Positions 14,501 through 26,237 are shown, counted from the stretch's first letter. The stretch is 64,000 nucleotides of DNA from Clonostachys chloroleuca (GCA_037952775.1 JBANAY010000004.1:10292001-10356000); one strand, 5' to 3'. Numbers and translations are program-made. The notes: a model not told the origin generated them from the sequence alone.

Positions 14501-16200
14501 AAAAGATCTGAATTAGAAAAATCCTCTCTTAAGTCTAATTAATTTAAATCTATTATAAAAGTAATATTAGAAAAAAAAACTTCTTTTATAATAAAATACT
14601 TAGAAGAGTTTAGAATATCTAGTATTTAGTTAAAAAAAAACTCTTTCTTATCTAACTCCTATAGATTATATTAGATCTCCTATTATATTTTACTTTTAAT
14701 ATAACTATAAATCTTATAAATATATTAAATATAATCTAGAGTTATAAAAAGATTATTCTAAAATTAAATTATTTACTAATAAAGAAGTAGAATTTTCTTA
14801 TCTATATCTAATTTCTTTTAAACTAGTTTTTTCTATTATATAATTAATTTTTAAATTAAAAAGAAGTTAAAAAAAATCTTTAGAAAATATAAGGAAAATA
14901 TCTATAGTTTAAAGCTATTAATATATTATTATAGTAATAATTAGAATATATATATTTATTATACTTTAAGAATTTTCTTTTAGAAGATATAATATATTTC
15001 TTTTATATTTTAAATTATAAAATATAAGATATATTAGTAGAAAAACTAAATATCTAAATAATAAAGGAAAAAAGAGCTTATTTATAAATCTTTAGATATA
15101 GAGATTTCTAAATATAATTAGATATAGTAAATATTATAATATAATTATAATATATAGAAAGAAGAAGGAAAAACTTACTAGTTAGATAAGAAAAAGATCT
15201 TAATAATAAGACTAATAGAGAGAGAGTATTATATTATAAATAGAGATCTCTCTAATAAGTTATATATATTATATATAGATCTATTTAGTATAAGTGAACC
15301 TAACTGTTATATACTACTATAGTTAGTATTATTACTCTAGTAGTAGTTAAGCTATTAAATAAAGTAATTATAAATAAGCTTAGTAGAATTTTAATCTTTT
15401 TTAATAGCTATATTTAGAATACTATATAATATTCTATAGTATTTTCTAATTCTTCTATTTACTACTAGTTATATTACTATTATATATAATTATTAGTAGC
15501 TTTATTAATCTATTTAAGCTATAAAAATACTTATTCTTAAGATAAAAAAGATAATATTTACTAAAGAGAAAAATATTATAAATAAGAAAATAAATATTTT
15601 TAATATAGTTTACTATAGTTAAAAAAGATATTCTATATAAGAGTTTAAGTTATATATTATACTATATAGATATTATCTTAATTTCTTATAGAAATCCGAA
15701 ACTATAATTATTATAGTATTTTTTATTATCTTTATTACTATTATAATACTTTAAGAAGTTCTATATAATCTATTTCTTTTATTCTAATTCTTTTCTAATT
15801 TTTATTCTACTAATATAATAAATTTTAATAGTAAACTAGTTATAATTCTATTCCTGAGAGAATATATTATAGCTGAGGGATTAATTAGTTTATATAACTT
15901 TCTTATTAGTTTTATTATTATATAAATCTTTCTAAAGCTAAACTTTAATTTTCCTATATTCTTAGATAGTCTAATAGCTATTAATAGTAGGTATTTATCT
16001 ATTATAAAAGTAATTATTATATATTATAATATCTTCTTTTCTAATATAATTCTTATCTATAGAATAATAAAGATATAGAGAGTATTATAAAATAAATACT
16101 AAATAAGGTCTAGAGTAAGAGATATTAATACCTAGCGCTATTAAACTAATTTATATAGCTATATATAGGATCTAGTAGATTAGTTATATTAATAAAAGTT
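14500..16200. other. AT-rich remnant without recognisable content
   Basis: It is heavily mutated, and neither strand gives a continuous family match that I trust. A weak resemblance to the end of the 370-bp chromovirus LTR near 15,230-15,300 is too short to call. Confidence 0.4.
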
Positions 16201-16239
16201 TCCAGTTAGGAAAGAGTCTGGTAGATAACCTATAGTGGG

Positions 16240-17735
16240 TAGTTATAACTGTAACTGCCTATATAGGGGGCTGATACTTTGGCATTATAGCGCCGCTGAT
16301 TATTCTTATCGGGGCTGTACTAGGGTTGGTTAGATACGGAGTTGTTGTAGGTCGGGAGAATAGTTTCCCACCGCATAATGTAAACGGACAGAAAGTGATA
16401 CGATTGGACTTGAACCCGAGCCAGAGCATCAGTTGTGTGCATTAGATTGATATCTTCCGAAAACCCGATGTATGCCTTTACCTTCATGGTTAAAAACAGA
16501 TATAAAGATGCTGGGTTCGAGCTACCTGTTCTCCCATTCCAAATGTTGAGGGATTTTCTTAACATTAACCTAGTGGTTATAATTCATAAAATAATTGCGC
16601 CTGGATTGGAACCTATTCTGGTCGTAGATAGTGAATGACAAAAAAGGGAGGGGCGCTCAGGAAGGCGGACCCTATGGGGACTAGTCTTCTATTGGATTTA
16701 GCGGCTAGTGAGACAGTGCTAATAACACAGGAGTTGACCATGTATCTCAGCATCGCGAAGGCATCAAAAGTGCAACCCTTTGGGGCTGGCTCCTCGACTA
16801 GCCAACATCGGTTGCATTCTACCCCCAGCCCCGAGCAGAACTCAAGATAGTATGCTTGGCAGCGTGGCTGTCCCGACCACTAAACTCGCGCCAAGTGGTC
16901 GAGATTCAGCCCTTTACTTTTCATAATCCAGTTATATCGGTCGGAGCGGCCTACGCACATCTGTGCGTTATATTGGCCGTTTATGCTGTATCAATCGTCT
17001 TCCCACCTTACACAGCCCACAGTCAGCTGAGGGCTGAAAAACGGCTATGGTAATACCAAACATTATAAAGATCTTATGAGACAGAAATAATAAACACGCT
17101 CTACTGAGCTTAGCTTGAAGCCACATTAGGCAAGTAGGCGTTCTCATGACCTAATAAGCCAGAGCCTGTCCGACCTCTGAGTAAATTATCATCCTCTCTT
17201 ATTCGCCTCTCCCAATGAGCATAATAATAAACGAATATTGTTAATATTTAAGCTTGTTTCTGGCACCCTTTGTTCATGACTGCTCACTAGGGCCAAGAAC
17301 CGCCAAATATTGTATCGAGGACAACTATTGTTCTAGACCGAATATAATACAGCGTGATGGCTGAGATACCTGCAAAGAAGGACCAAAACATAAATAGCCC
17401 AGAAAAATAAAAGAAAAAGCAGCCTGACTCAGCCCTAGTGACCAACCCCCAGCAACCAGCTGTTGTTATATGGGCTGATTCAAACTTATCATATTTCTAA
17501 CTTACCGATTTTGGTGCGGCTAGGATATGATCCTTGTAAGTCACACCGTACTGTTTAAGCAATAGGGTTTCCGTCATTTGAATTCTCTATATATTGACAT
17601 GCACCTTCCTGAATTTTGACACAAATTTCCCTATGTTTAGATATTAAGATTCGTTATATTTTTACCTTGTTGAAGTGCTGCATCACTATCGACGACGAGC
17701 TAGTCAAACTCCAAATCAAGCTACCAAATACTAAA
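16240..17735. other. Gene-poor left edge of island 1
   Basis: Composition becomes normal here, with ATG, CAA and CAT present again. Short reading frames (at most 81 codons) occur on both strands, but none has family motifs, biased codon use or splice structure that would support a gene. Roughly the last 300 bases presumably include the promoter of the membrane protein that starts at 17,736. Confidence 0.5.
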
Positions 17736-19337
17736 ATGGCCTGCAGCAACTTTACCTCCACTACGCTGCCACACTTCAGCACTGCGGCGCTTATTGACAT
17801 AATCAAGAAGCTCAATGAGACCTGTCCCTTGGATCTAGTGGATGGTAACGGAATAAAAGTTGATGTTGCCAATACGCTCTTCCAAGGAGAGAACTCATTT
17901 TTTGAGACTCTCGGCCCCTGGTCGCCTTATGCGGCGGCTATCATCTTCAGCCGACTGATCGATTTTAAGCTGCCTCTGCTGCAGCTGATTTCCCAGCTCC
18001 CCCGTCCCCGATATACTCATGGTTGGTTGGGGCAAGCTTTTGCAATTTTTCACTTGATAGCGGACCCTGTGGACTCGATGAGTAGTTATCTCTTTACGTT
18101 GGCGAGTTGCAAGGCTGTCCTCCAAAGGACGAAGGAGAAAATGCGAAGGGAAAGGGGGCCTGAAGCCGACGAAAGGTTCGAAAGACGATGCGCACTCATC
18201 GCTTTGGTGTATGTCTCTTATGCCTTAAGCGGCCATCCAAAAGAGCTTGAACATTTAATAAGGTACTCTATCGCCTACCAGACGGTAGCCAGCTGGTCAA
18301 GTCAATACAGAAACTAATACTAAATGCTGTCCAGATACGAAACGGGCCACCATTCCGCGGCCTTCAAAGCCATGGGACTAGCCCTCGCTGCGGACCGTGG
18401 ATCCAACTTCTGGGCAGTAGGGGTAGCGATTTTCGGTTTCTTCATGGCCGTCATCCTCAAGTATGTTTATATTGATACCGATACTTTTGATGTGACCAAG
18501 CCTCAGCATATCGATATTTGGAGTATCTCCTCTTCGCTGTGTATGGTACACATTATCCCCAACGTTCTCTTCGCATCTATCATTAGCGTGCAGCAGTCGC
18601 ACTACACGGCTAGGCGAATCCTTCAAGAGTTCGAACAGCGCATTAACCGTGAAGATGCCGAAGGCGGCGGAGCCCAGCCAAGGCATCATCAGATCGGCAA
18701 GGGGGATCAGTGGGAGCAAGATGAACAGATCAATAACGGAGTAATCCCTAACTGGAGGCCAAATCGGCAACACGCTCTAGAACTTGACCCCGTTCTCACA
18801 TACCCACCATGGGTTCTCGACGTGGTGTCGTTTCTCATTGTTATCACTCCGTCCGCTGGTGCTATGTGGTTGGCATCCATGGTCCCCCCGGAAGGGTTCA
18901 ACTGCCGCACGGTTGTTAAGTTGATTATGATGTCACTTTACGTGGTGAAATACGCGGCGCAGCTTCTTGTGAACCGGCTATCTGCGCGGTCCACCACTAC
19001 GAAAATGTTTATAACAGCGGCGATGGATATCATGACCACAATTCTATTTGCATTCGTCATTTTCAGCACCCAGAGCGGGATTCTGAATCGCCCGGGGTGT
19101 TACCGACAGTGCAAGGACAATGGTGAATGCGGTATCTATCCCGCCTCGGTTACCTGGAATACCGTACAAAAGGGGCTCCATGGACTGTACTCCGGAATCT
19201 TATTTGGTTTCCTTTCAATGCAACTTGTGTTTTGTGCTTTGATGATTTGGGTTTTCTGGGACGCTAGGAAAGTGTATTTACAGGACGATAAACCTCTTGA
19301 GGACCGGGAAGATGAGCTCCAGCCTCTTGGACATTGA
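17736..19337 (+). CDS. Multi-pass membrane protein, two exons
   Basis: The proposed CDS is 17,736-18,262 joined to 18,335-19,337 (509 aa). The start is the ATG in AAAATGGCC; in-frame sequence further upstream lacks an ATG. Two in-frame stops (18,315 and 18,321) lie inside a 72-bp intron (donor GTACTC, branch ACTAAT, acceptor CCAG). Removing it keeps the frame and joins HLIR to YETGHH. Hydrophobic segments are at about residues 202-222, 240-261, 335-357, 373-388, 400-420 and 462-485, with a hydrophilic loop at 262-330. Three Cys at 431, 435 and 441 sit in the last extramembrane loop, and the C-tail is charged. The roughly 200-residue N-terminal part is mostly soluble. I do not recognise the family; it looks like a fungal-specific integral membrane protein of unknown function. 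Confidence 0.75.
18263..18334 (+). other. Predicted 72-bp intron
   Basis: The donor is GTACTC, slightly off the usual GTANGT. A branch-like ACTAATACTAA follows, and the acceptor is TGTCCAG. Its length is a multiple of three and it contains two in-frame TAA codons, so without splicing the gene would look like two abutting reading frames. Confidence 0.7.
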
Positions 19338-20336
19338 ATAATCTACACTCATTTTGGGGGGATTTGTTAAGATGACGGGACTGCGGCAGAAATAAATTCA
19401 CACAATAGCCAAAGTACTCAGGTACCTAGAGGCTGTAGGCCAACACTGCCCAGAAATAATATCTCAGGATGGGCTGTAGGCGTTACGTCTAGTGGAGGAG
19501 GGTTAGGGGCCGCCAATAGAGTTGGAGCAATAAATGGAGAAATAATGATAGAAAAATAAAAAAATTTCGCTAACGGTCAAGGAGGAGACACTGATCAGCT
19601 CCTCTTCAGTATCATCCTTTCCGCTTTTGAGACACGTCGTAACAACAACGACCCTTCTACCCCAAATCTGGACCTCTGACAGCTGCACTTCCTCCCTGAC
19701 AACCGCTTGGCTTCCCCTTCGTGCCTGCCTGCCGAGTCGTAAGGTAGCGCCTGTATGCAACGACTTAGACTACCAAAGGGAAAAACAAGTCTCACGTAGA
19801 CGCCACCGGTCCCTCATAGTCACCTGCCAAAGGCTCTCAATCGCCTATTAAAGCTAATGCCTAGCTGCCCACGACCACACACCCTTCTTTCTTCCTTTCC
19901 CTTCAGACACCTGGAAGGCCAGTTATAACTGCGTATCATCCCAAGACCACTACGAAGTGCCTACCCATGACTCGGGCGTCGTAAGATAAGTACAGGCTCA
20001 TTTTCTTCTGCGTTCTTTCACGAGGTAAGCGCCTTGTTTCCAAGCCCCTACCTCGTTGCGAAAAGGCGTTGGCGGTCCCTGAACGGGGACTCTTCCGCGC
20101 CATTCCTTTCCTAAGCTGGGGCCACTCGGTGGACCGTGCACACATGCACCACGATCTCTGCACCACAACCTCTGCGCCACTATTTTGGTGCCACACTCTA
20201 CGCTACTATTTCTGTGCCACAGCACCTGGCAAGGAGTCGCAACCCAGGGCACCTAATTGGTCCCAAGACGCGCTGTGCTAGGAAGCTAAAATCCCTCTAC
20301 GATAGGGTATAGATGGGCCTTGCAGATATTGCAATC
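19338..20336. other. Intergenic region with degenerate CACCAC-rich repeat
   Basis: No supported gene. At about 20,140-20,225 a run of imperfect units based on CTCTGCACCAC / CTCTGCGCCAC repeats four or five times. The rest holds short overlapping frames on both strands without motifs. Confidence 0.45.
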
Positions 20337-20723
20337 TTACCTCCTTGCCTTCTTCTCAAATATCTCAAGTACAGTATTATTGCAGGCAGCCGCTGCTAGA
20401 TCAATCGCCGTCTGCTGCATGTTGTTCTCCATCATCGGATCTAACCCCGCAGCCGTCAGCTCCTGGAAGCGTACTACATCCCCAGACGGTGCAACATGTA
20501 GGAGTTCTCTACCCTTATTATGCTTTGCAAAGACATCAGCGCCCAGTTCCTTCAGTAGTGCTATAGCCCCCTGCTCTCGCGGAACCTCATACTCATCGCC
20601 TCGAATTTTTCGCTTCGTGTAGTCCCGGTCGCCTGGGTCTTGTGGGAATCGGGAAGCTGGGCGGTTGTCCTTATTTAGATCACCTGCTCCATTCCCAACG
20701 GTGGTGTATCGAACGTGAGTCAA
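20337..20723 (-). pseudogene. Ankyrin-repeat protein, C-terminal fragment
   Basis: A 128-codon frame. From about residue 51 it reads as ankyrin repeats: AIALLKELGADVFAKHNKGR followed by LLHVAPSGDVVRF, then LTAAGLDPM and a final TAIDLAAAACNN helix pair. This matches the LLxxGADvxAxdxxGxTpLHxAa pattern. Only about two repeats remain and the N-terminal 50 residues are low-complexity and do not match the fold, so it looks like the 3' end of a longer ankyrin gene whose 5' part was lost. It ends only about 50 bp from a truncated MFS gene on the other strand, which suggests a rearrangement junction between them. A short genuine gene is possible but less likely. Confidence 0.6.
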
Positions 20724-20769
20724 ATTAGCCTCCCTCTGTCCTTCCAGAAAAGAAGACTAATAACCACCG

Positions 20770-21529
20770 TCCTATACAACAGTTTGGCTCCATAATTATT
20801 GAAGAATTCGGTTTCAGTACTCTCAACACGCTGCTCGTCCAAATTATTACCTATTTTATGCAGGGTGCCCTTGTTTATCTGTCTACCGCCGGTTGTACTT
20901 GGTTTGAGAACAGTCGAAGCTACTGGATGGTGTGGAACTCGGCCCTTTCCATTGTCGGATCTAGGATGGCGCGCCAAATCTCTGCCGATAAGGTTTTGGC
21001 TCGATTCATAGGATATAATCTAGCCAATGCCTATAGGTGAGATTGAGCTACCGACCTTGATCAATAGATATGGAGTCTTGAATGCTAACAATAATTCATA
21101 AAATAGCGTCAACTTTCCCTTGACCTTGGCCATGACCACTGGCAACATTCGTGGCTTCACCAAAAAGACCACTGTCAACGCTATGGTACGGAAAATACAG
21201 ATATCCGAAACCATTTCCTATTTGTTGTTTGAGTACTAACAAAGTGATTGTTTCAGATTTTCATCGGATACTGTGTCGGAAACATCGTTGGACCACATCT
21301 CTTCGTCGACAACGAAGCGCCCTCGTACCCCTCTGGTTTCCTAGAGATGATGATCTGTTTCGGTATCACTCTGGTGATTTGCACCTCTCTGCGGTTTTAT
21401 CTGATTTGGGAGAACCGTCGCAGAGACCGTCTGGGTTTTGTGGACAGTGGGAAGTCGTTCGAAGAGCTGGAAGCAGCACTGTTTGACAAGACGGATAAGG
21501 AACTCTTGCAATTTCGCTACGTCTACTGA
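20770..21529 (+). pseudogene. Allantoate-permease-type MFS transporter, C-terminal third
   Basis: Three exon pieces read cleanly: about 20,770-21,036, 21,107-21,185 and 21,257-21,529. They are separated by introns of 70 bp (GTGAGA...CTAACA...ATAG) and 71 bp (GTACGG...ACTAAC...TCAG), and the phases agree. The protein contains FGFSTLNTLL, ARFIGYNLANAY, GFTKKTTVNAM, FIGYCVGNIVGPHLF and the end RFYLIWENRRRDRLG. These are hallmarks of the last four membrane spans of the fungal Dal5/allantoate permease branch of the anion:cation symporters. The first 250-300 residues are missing: upstream of about 20,770 the frame hits stops and no transporter sequence is seen. The remaining exons have no stops or frameshifts, so truncation is the only visible damage and appears recent. 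Confidence 0.85.
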
Positions 21530-21809
21530 GTATTATCTGGCCAGAAGAAGTATAGGGCACTTTCTACACTCTAGTACATATTTCTTATTAGAAAGGGAGA
21601 GTCAGGGAGTTGTCTTCATCCTGATATCCAACTCGTTGGATAGCTTATGATATTAAATCGGCTAGCGTAACTTGAACCGCGCAAATGGAAACAAGGTACA
21701 TTTAGGGTATAAATTCCACCAATCCAAAGAATAAATGAATTAATATTATTTCGATATTATTTAAATTTTAAACCAATATGGAGAGCTTTATTCATTGATA
21801 GCGTGGGCA
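21530..21809. other. Convergent intergenic spacer
   Basis: A 280-bp AT-leaning spacer between the transporter remnant (plus) and the surface-protein gene (minus). Both end here, so it should contain two transcription ends. No distinct terminator can be identified by eye. Confidence 0.4.
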
Positions 21810-23086
21810 TTAATGTTTGTTGCGCTGCGCATCGAGTTCATAACTCGGTGCCGGATGAGTCCCATCTGAACCCAGCTCAGGTGTATATTGTTGCGCCCCA
21901 AGCTCGTAGGTTAACACCTGCTGAGCCGTGGCGGGTTGATTCACTGATAGCTCTCCGGGCGAAGCAAGGTCGGGTCTGTGAAATTGCGTTCCATATTCGT
22001 AGCCCGGCACCTGTTGCATTGCTGGGTTCTGAGGATAACTCTGAGGCGATGGGTACTGGCTCACGACGTTTTGGGGAGAAAAACCAGTCTTCAAGGGTTG
22101 GTTTGGTGGAGAAGTGTAGTTCGGGGGGTCTTGAGGGCCAGGCTGTGCCTCTCGCTGCTTCCTTGGGCGGACTACAGCAAAGTATACGATGGCACCTGTG
22201 AAAAGACCGATCAAGGCCAACCCGCCGATAACACCACCAACAATAGCTCCAACGGGGGTAGAATTGTCGCGATGATTGGTTGAATCGGACCCAGACGTAG
22301 ATGATGCTGCGTTGCCCTGGGACGACGAGGTCGATTTGGAATCGGAGTCTGAGTTGGCGGTGGTCGCACCTGTCGTGCTGTATCCAGGAGGATATTGTGT
22401 CCCGGTCGAGACGCCATTCGATCCTGTGTACACGGGGAATGCGATCGGTTCGCTGAAGCCGGCCCAAAACGGTTCCATTTTGAACTCTACTCCCTCCTTT
22501 TCCGAGCAGACGAACGATAAGTAGCCGGCGCCGTAACTGAAGGTCACGCAGTATGGTTGCGAGCCGGTACTAAAGGGCGCAGACCTCAAAGGTTAATCGG
22601 CGGTCATAGACGGGATGGGGAACAGGATGCAGGGAAACAAACCACTGTGCAACACTCGAAGAACACCCAGCGCCACTGCAGGACCAAGTGCTGAGTGCAT
22701 CTTGTGGCACGCATGCCGTTCGCGGAGGCTGGTCATTTCCAACGAATTTCGCATCGCTGTTCCAGAAACACGTTACCGCTGGGTTATTGTATGTCCATCT
22801 TTGGTCTGCAAGCGATGTAATAAGTCAGCAAACTGTTAAGGTTTAGGAAGAACCAGCAATTATGAGAGAGCGGCGCACCATAACCTGAGCCTGAGAACCA
22901 GCCACAAAAGTTTGGTGGGATGTGATCAGCTCTCTTTTCGTGATTGAAAGCAGTTGGTCTTGGAACTAAATCAACTGGCGAAGTTGGGCTAGTGGAAATA
23001 TATGTTTGTGGAATAATAGCCTGTTCCTGGTGAGACGCTCTGACGCTGAGCAGTCCCAGAAGTAGAGGCAACAGAGTACCCTTCAT
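21810..23086 (-). CDS. Secreted/anchored single-span surface protein, three exons
   Basis: The proposed CDS on the minus strand is 23,086-22,879, 22,805-22,643 and 22,584-21,810 (1,146 bp, 381 aa). The introns are 73 bp (GTGCGC...TTGCAG) and 58 bp (GTTTGT...TTAACC...TGAG), and the phases join correctly. MKGTLLPLLLGLLSVRA is a signal peptide. The ectodomain contains CGWFSGSG, a WNSDAKFVG block, Cys residues near SCSGAGC, and PYCVTFSYGAGYLSF. A Ser/Thr-rich stalk (about 183-232) and one membrane helix (about 235-262, VGAIVGG...YFAVV) follow, then a basic stop-transfer RPRKQR and a Pro/Gln-rich cytoplasmic tail. This layout is common among fungal wall-sensor-like or SKG6/Mid2-like proteins. A sensor role is inferred from architecture only. 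Confidence 0.8.
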
Positions 23087-23950
23087 CGTGCTTAATGGTC
23101 TTAAAGTTGCCTTGGATAGCCTCACGATGGTCGTCAAGCAGTGAATTGTATAAGAGTAGATAGCGAGAAATCCCATTGAGGGCCCCTTAATACTACCCTT
23201 TCTTCCTACCCCGCTGCCGCCTGTGCTCTTTTGGAAGAGATTATGATCTCCGCATGCTCTCACTCGCTGGTCCATTCTCGACATGGGCGGCAGGCTGACT
23301 AGTCTCGACCCCAGCTCTCGCTAAGGAGTCGCCCTAAGGGAGATCATTGCCAATATGATCAAGGCTCCTAACCCAAAAATGTAACCACCAGGTACAGGGT
23401 ATTTCTGCCGCTACTTCGCAATCGTTCAACTTCGACGAATATCAATTTGGTCTAGCCACCAAAGATTGAGCAATCTTTTCTTCGCGACATTTGAGTAGTG
23501 ATTAGACGACTGGAAGAGATTCTAGGTAGGTTGAATCAACAATTGGCCAGAAGTAGCTACCACAACTGGTTCATCCAGTAATGACCATACATTCGTGATA
23601 TTATCATGCAAAAACAACACATGCCAGGCGATCCAACCAATGAAAACGTTTCCATGCCGAATTCTGCTTTATAACAATATGATTGGTCGAGACTAAGTAG
23701 ATGTATTGGTCATAACTGGCCGTTTGAATTTCCTAAATCCTGTCACGAGCGCCGTACACTAACAATCATAAACCCTGCAGACTAGATGTAATTCAGGACT
23801 AGTCTCGGAGTTGGGCTGAATGATAAGGCATATACGAGCTAACCGAGCTGAGATAATATCTTGAAACCAGGAAAATCCTTTCCTCCAGTTGCTTAACCCT
23901 ATCTAAATAAGCCGGCCCCGAAGCGTAGCTATAGCTAGTTAGCCTTAGTT
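23087..23950. other. Right edge of island 1
   Basis: This stretch should hold the promoter of the surface-protein gene ending at 23,086. I see no other gene. Composition is normal until about 23,930, after which TA-rich RIP sequence begins within roughly 100 bases. Confidence 0.5.
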
Positions 23951-24101
23951 AATCTCAGTCCAGCTCATTTCTAGATTAGGTAAGGCTTAGACCTCGCTCA
24001 GATTATATAATAGTTAATTAGTTTAAGAATAAAAATAGTTTATAGTAAAATTATTTTATAGAATAGTATTATATTATAAGATTTTATTATAAAATTCCTT
24101 C

Positions 24102-24244
24102 TAAAAGTATAATATTTTAACTTTATCTTATAGTATTAAAGATTTAAATATAGACTACTAATTATATTCTTAAAAAATATATATTAGATTATATATTATT
24201 TAATCTTAGAATATACTTTTATTTATAATAAAACTAATAAAAAA
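24102..24244 (-). repeat. R repeat, inverted copy
   Basis: This is the reverse complement of the first 145 bp of the dispersed repeat at 10,887. With the direct copy at 24,651-24,797 it forms an inverted pair separated by about 400 bp. The word ATTCCTTCTA flanks it on both sides (24,094 and 24,244), possibly a remnant of the insertion that created it. Confidence 0.75.
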
Positions 24245-24650
24245 ATTCCTTCTAATAAATTAAATATTATTAATTAAATATAAAATATATAATTAGCTAT
24301 TTTTTTATAATATAGAAATAATATAGAGTATAATATTAAAATTATAATATTAAAATGTAATATAATAATTATAATATATATATATATATAGTTTATTTAA
24401 TAATTTAAGTTTAAAAAAAATATAAAAGAAAAAACTTTTTATTTTTAAAAATATAATATTTATAGAGTATTATATTTATTAGCTTAAAAGTATTAAAATT
24501 ATAAAAAACTTTAAAATATATTAAGCTTTATAATTATTATAATATAATAGAAGTTTATTATAATTTATAAATTTCTATTATTAATAATTATTATAACTTA
24601 ATAAATTTTAATTTTTTTTAAAAAAAACTATTTATAATATATTTTATAAT

Positions 24651-24797
24651 TTTTTTATTATTAATTTTACTATAAATAAAGATATATTCTAAGATTAAAT
24701 AATATATAATTTAATATATATTTTTTTAAAAATATAATTAGTAATCTATATTTAAAATTTTAATATTATAAAATAAAATTAAAATATTATACTTTAT
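24651..24797 (+). repeat. R repeat, direct copy
   Basis: It aligns with 10,887-11,031 and 62,215-62,364 with almost only C/T and G/A differences. It also preserves the uninterrupted version of the site where the Copia LTR inserted in the copy at 26,138 (TATATTTAAATTTT). Confidence 0.75.
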
Positions 24798-24939
24798 AGA
24801 AATAAATATTATTTCTTTAAAATTAGTTCTTTGAATAATCTATAGCAATTAAGTATATATTATAAGAATTAATATATAAAATCTTCTATAGAGTTTATTT
24901 TTTTTATAGAATAAAATATCTGTATTTTTTCTTTTTAAA

Positions 24940-25090
24940 GTTTTTACTATATTTAAGGAATATTCTAAGATTAAGCTATATATAACTAGATCTATATAAT
25001 TTATTTTTAACTAAGTTTTAATCTATATCTAATCTTTAATTCTATATTTTTTACTTTTTTATTTATATAAGCTAAAATAAGATAATAATA
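24940..25090 (+). repeat. Dispersed repeat fragment (inverse of 50,030-50,175)
   Basis: About 150 bp, including AGCTATATATAACTAGATCTATATAA, here cited only by position 24,985-25,005, recur in reverse complement at 50,030-50,175 near the other end of this AT block. The parent element is not identified. Nearby, 25,390-25,470 resembles 11,423-11,500, so this stretch is a mosaic of repeat families. Confidence 0.55.
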
Positions 25091-25879
25091 TCTTTAAAAA
25101 CTCTGAAAAGAGCTTACTAAGTATATAACTTAATTATAAGCTCTAAGAAGAAATACTTATTATATTCTATAATTAATTATAATATCTCTCTAAGCTTATT
25201 ATTACTAACTATATCTTATAATAGTAATAATAGATATCTCTAATATTATTATTCTCTATAATTAGAATCTAATTATTATAAGTAATTAAATCCTTATATA
25301 TATAATAGTTATTATTAGTAATAGTTATTAGAATCTCTTTTTATATATTAATTATTTAAATCTATAATTTATTATAGATTTATTTATAGTAATAAAGTTA
25401 TTCTCTTTTATATAAACCTAGTAGTTATATTTATTAAGTTTATTACTCTATCTAATAATTAGTTATTAAGAAGATATATAAATAATCTTAATTTCTACTA
25501 TATTTATAGAGAACTATATAAATATTCCTCTAGTACTTAATAATTATTATAATTTAAGTTACTTTATATAGTTCTAATAGATAATATACTAAATTAAATT
25601 AAATTAAAGTAGAATAGTTCTTTAAGTTTAAAATCTATTTAGATTATTTATATTAGATAGATAGAAGAGAATAGAATTAAATTAAATATTAAAAAGTTTA
25701 TTAAATAGAGAAATTAAATTAAATAATATTTAGAATTATAATAAATTAATTAATTATTATTTTAAAATATTTAAAGAAAAATATAATAACTAAAAAGTTA
25801 TTATATATTAATTAAAAAACTAAGTATAGTTTTATATAATATTATATTTAAATTTTAATATATATTATTCTTTTTTAAT

Positions 25880-26135
25880 ATAATATATAAAGTTTTTTAT
25901 ATTAAGTATTTTTTATTATTTATAATAAATAGTTATTTATTTATTTTAGAAACTATTTATTTATATTTAGATTTTTAATTAAAAATCTTAAATTTTTTTT
26001 ATTTTCTAATTTCTTTTAATATAGAAGTTTATAATTAATTTTTAATAAATATTTAATATAATATAGTTATTTTCTATTAAGTTATTAAATTATAATAAAA
26101 TATTAAATATTTTTATAATCTATATATATTTTAAT
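25880..26135 (-). pseudogene. Chromovirus RNase H fragment
   Basis: It aligns with the minus-strand RNase H/integrase linker of the chromovirus at 43,920-44,140 and with 12,930-13,130 on the plus strand. It is a detached fragment ending exactly where an R repeat begins (26,138). Confidence 0.6.
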
Positions 26136-26137
26136 TT

Positions 26138-26237
26138 TTATATAAGTTTTAATATAAATAAAAATATATTCTAAAATTAAATAATATATAATCTAATATA
26201 ATTTTTTTTTTAAAATATAATTAATAATTTATATTTA
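26138..26237 (+). repeat. R repeat, left part of an interrupted copy
   Basis: The first about 100 bp of the R repeat stop at 26,237 where a Copia LTR begins. The missing part resumes at 41,039 on the far side of the retrotransposon, sharing the 5-bp target duplication ATTTA. Confidence 0.8.

Larger units (their letters stand above)
1..16200. other. AT-rich RIP-degraded block 1
   Basis: The block is overwhelmingly A, T and TA dinucleotides, and I see no intact open reading frame. CpA and TpG are nearly absent except within CAG/CTG, the signature expected when C-to-T mutation acts on CpA in both strands, as in fungal RIP. Transposon proteins can be read by passing through TAG/TAA codons. It contains the LTR element at 76-9,344, a less mutated patch at about 9,575-10,270, the R repeat at 10,887 and a chromovirus at about 12,000-14,500. 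In 14,500-16,200 I recognise nothing firm. The transition to normal composition near 16,200-16,320 takes about 100 bases. Confidence 0.9.

Noticed and set aside
15228..15300. Possible LTR end for the plus-strand chromovirus
   Set aside because: The resemblance to the 370-bp LTR is short and AT-rich, within what chance allows in such DNA.
1..16200. AT-rich DNA as an inserted mitochondrial genome
   Set aside because: It encodes Gypsy pol domains and shows a CpA/TpG-specific deficit; no mitochondrial genes or tRNAs were seen.
16380..16520. tRNA-like T-arm words (GGTTCAAGTCC on the minus strand, GGTTCGAGCT on the plus strand)
   Set aside because: No complementary acceptor stem, anticodon arm or D-arm at the right distances, and the T-stem does not pair.
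18315..18323. Two tandem TAA codons splitting the gene at 17,736-19,337 into two genes
   Set aside because: A 72-bp intron with donor, branch and acceptor removes both stops and keeps the frame, joining HLIR to YETG naturally.
20140..20225. CACCAC-type repeats as a CRISPR array
   Set aside because: Units are imperfect, have no regular unique spacers, and the genome is eukaryotic.
21877..22467. 196-codon minus frame and other long frames inside the surface-protein gene
   Set aside because: Out-of-frame shadows of exon 3; the Arg/Trp/Pro-rich composition has no domain.
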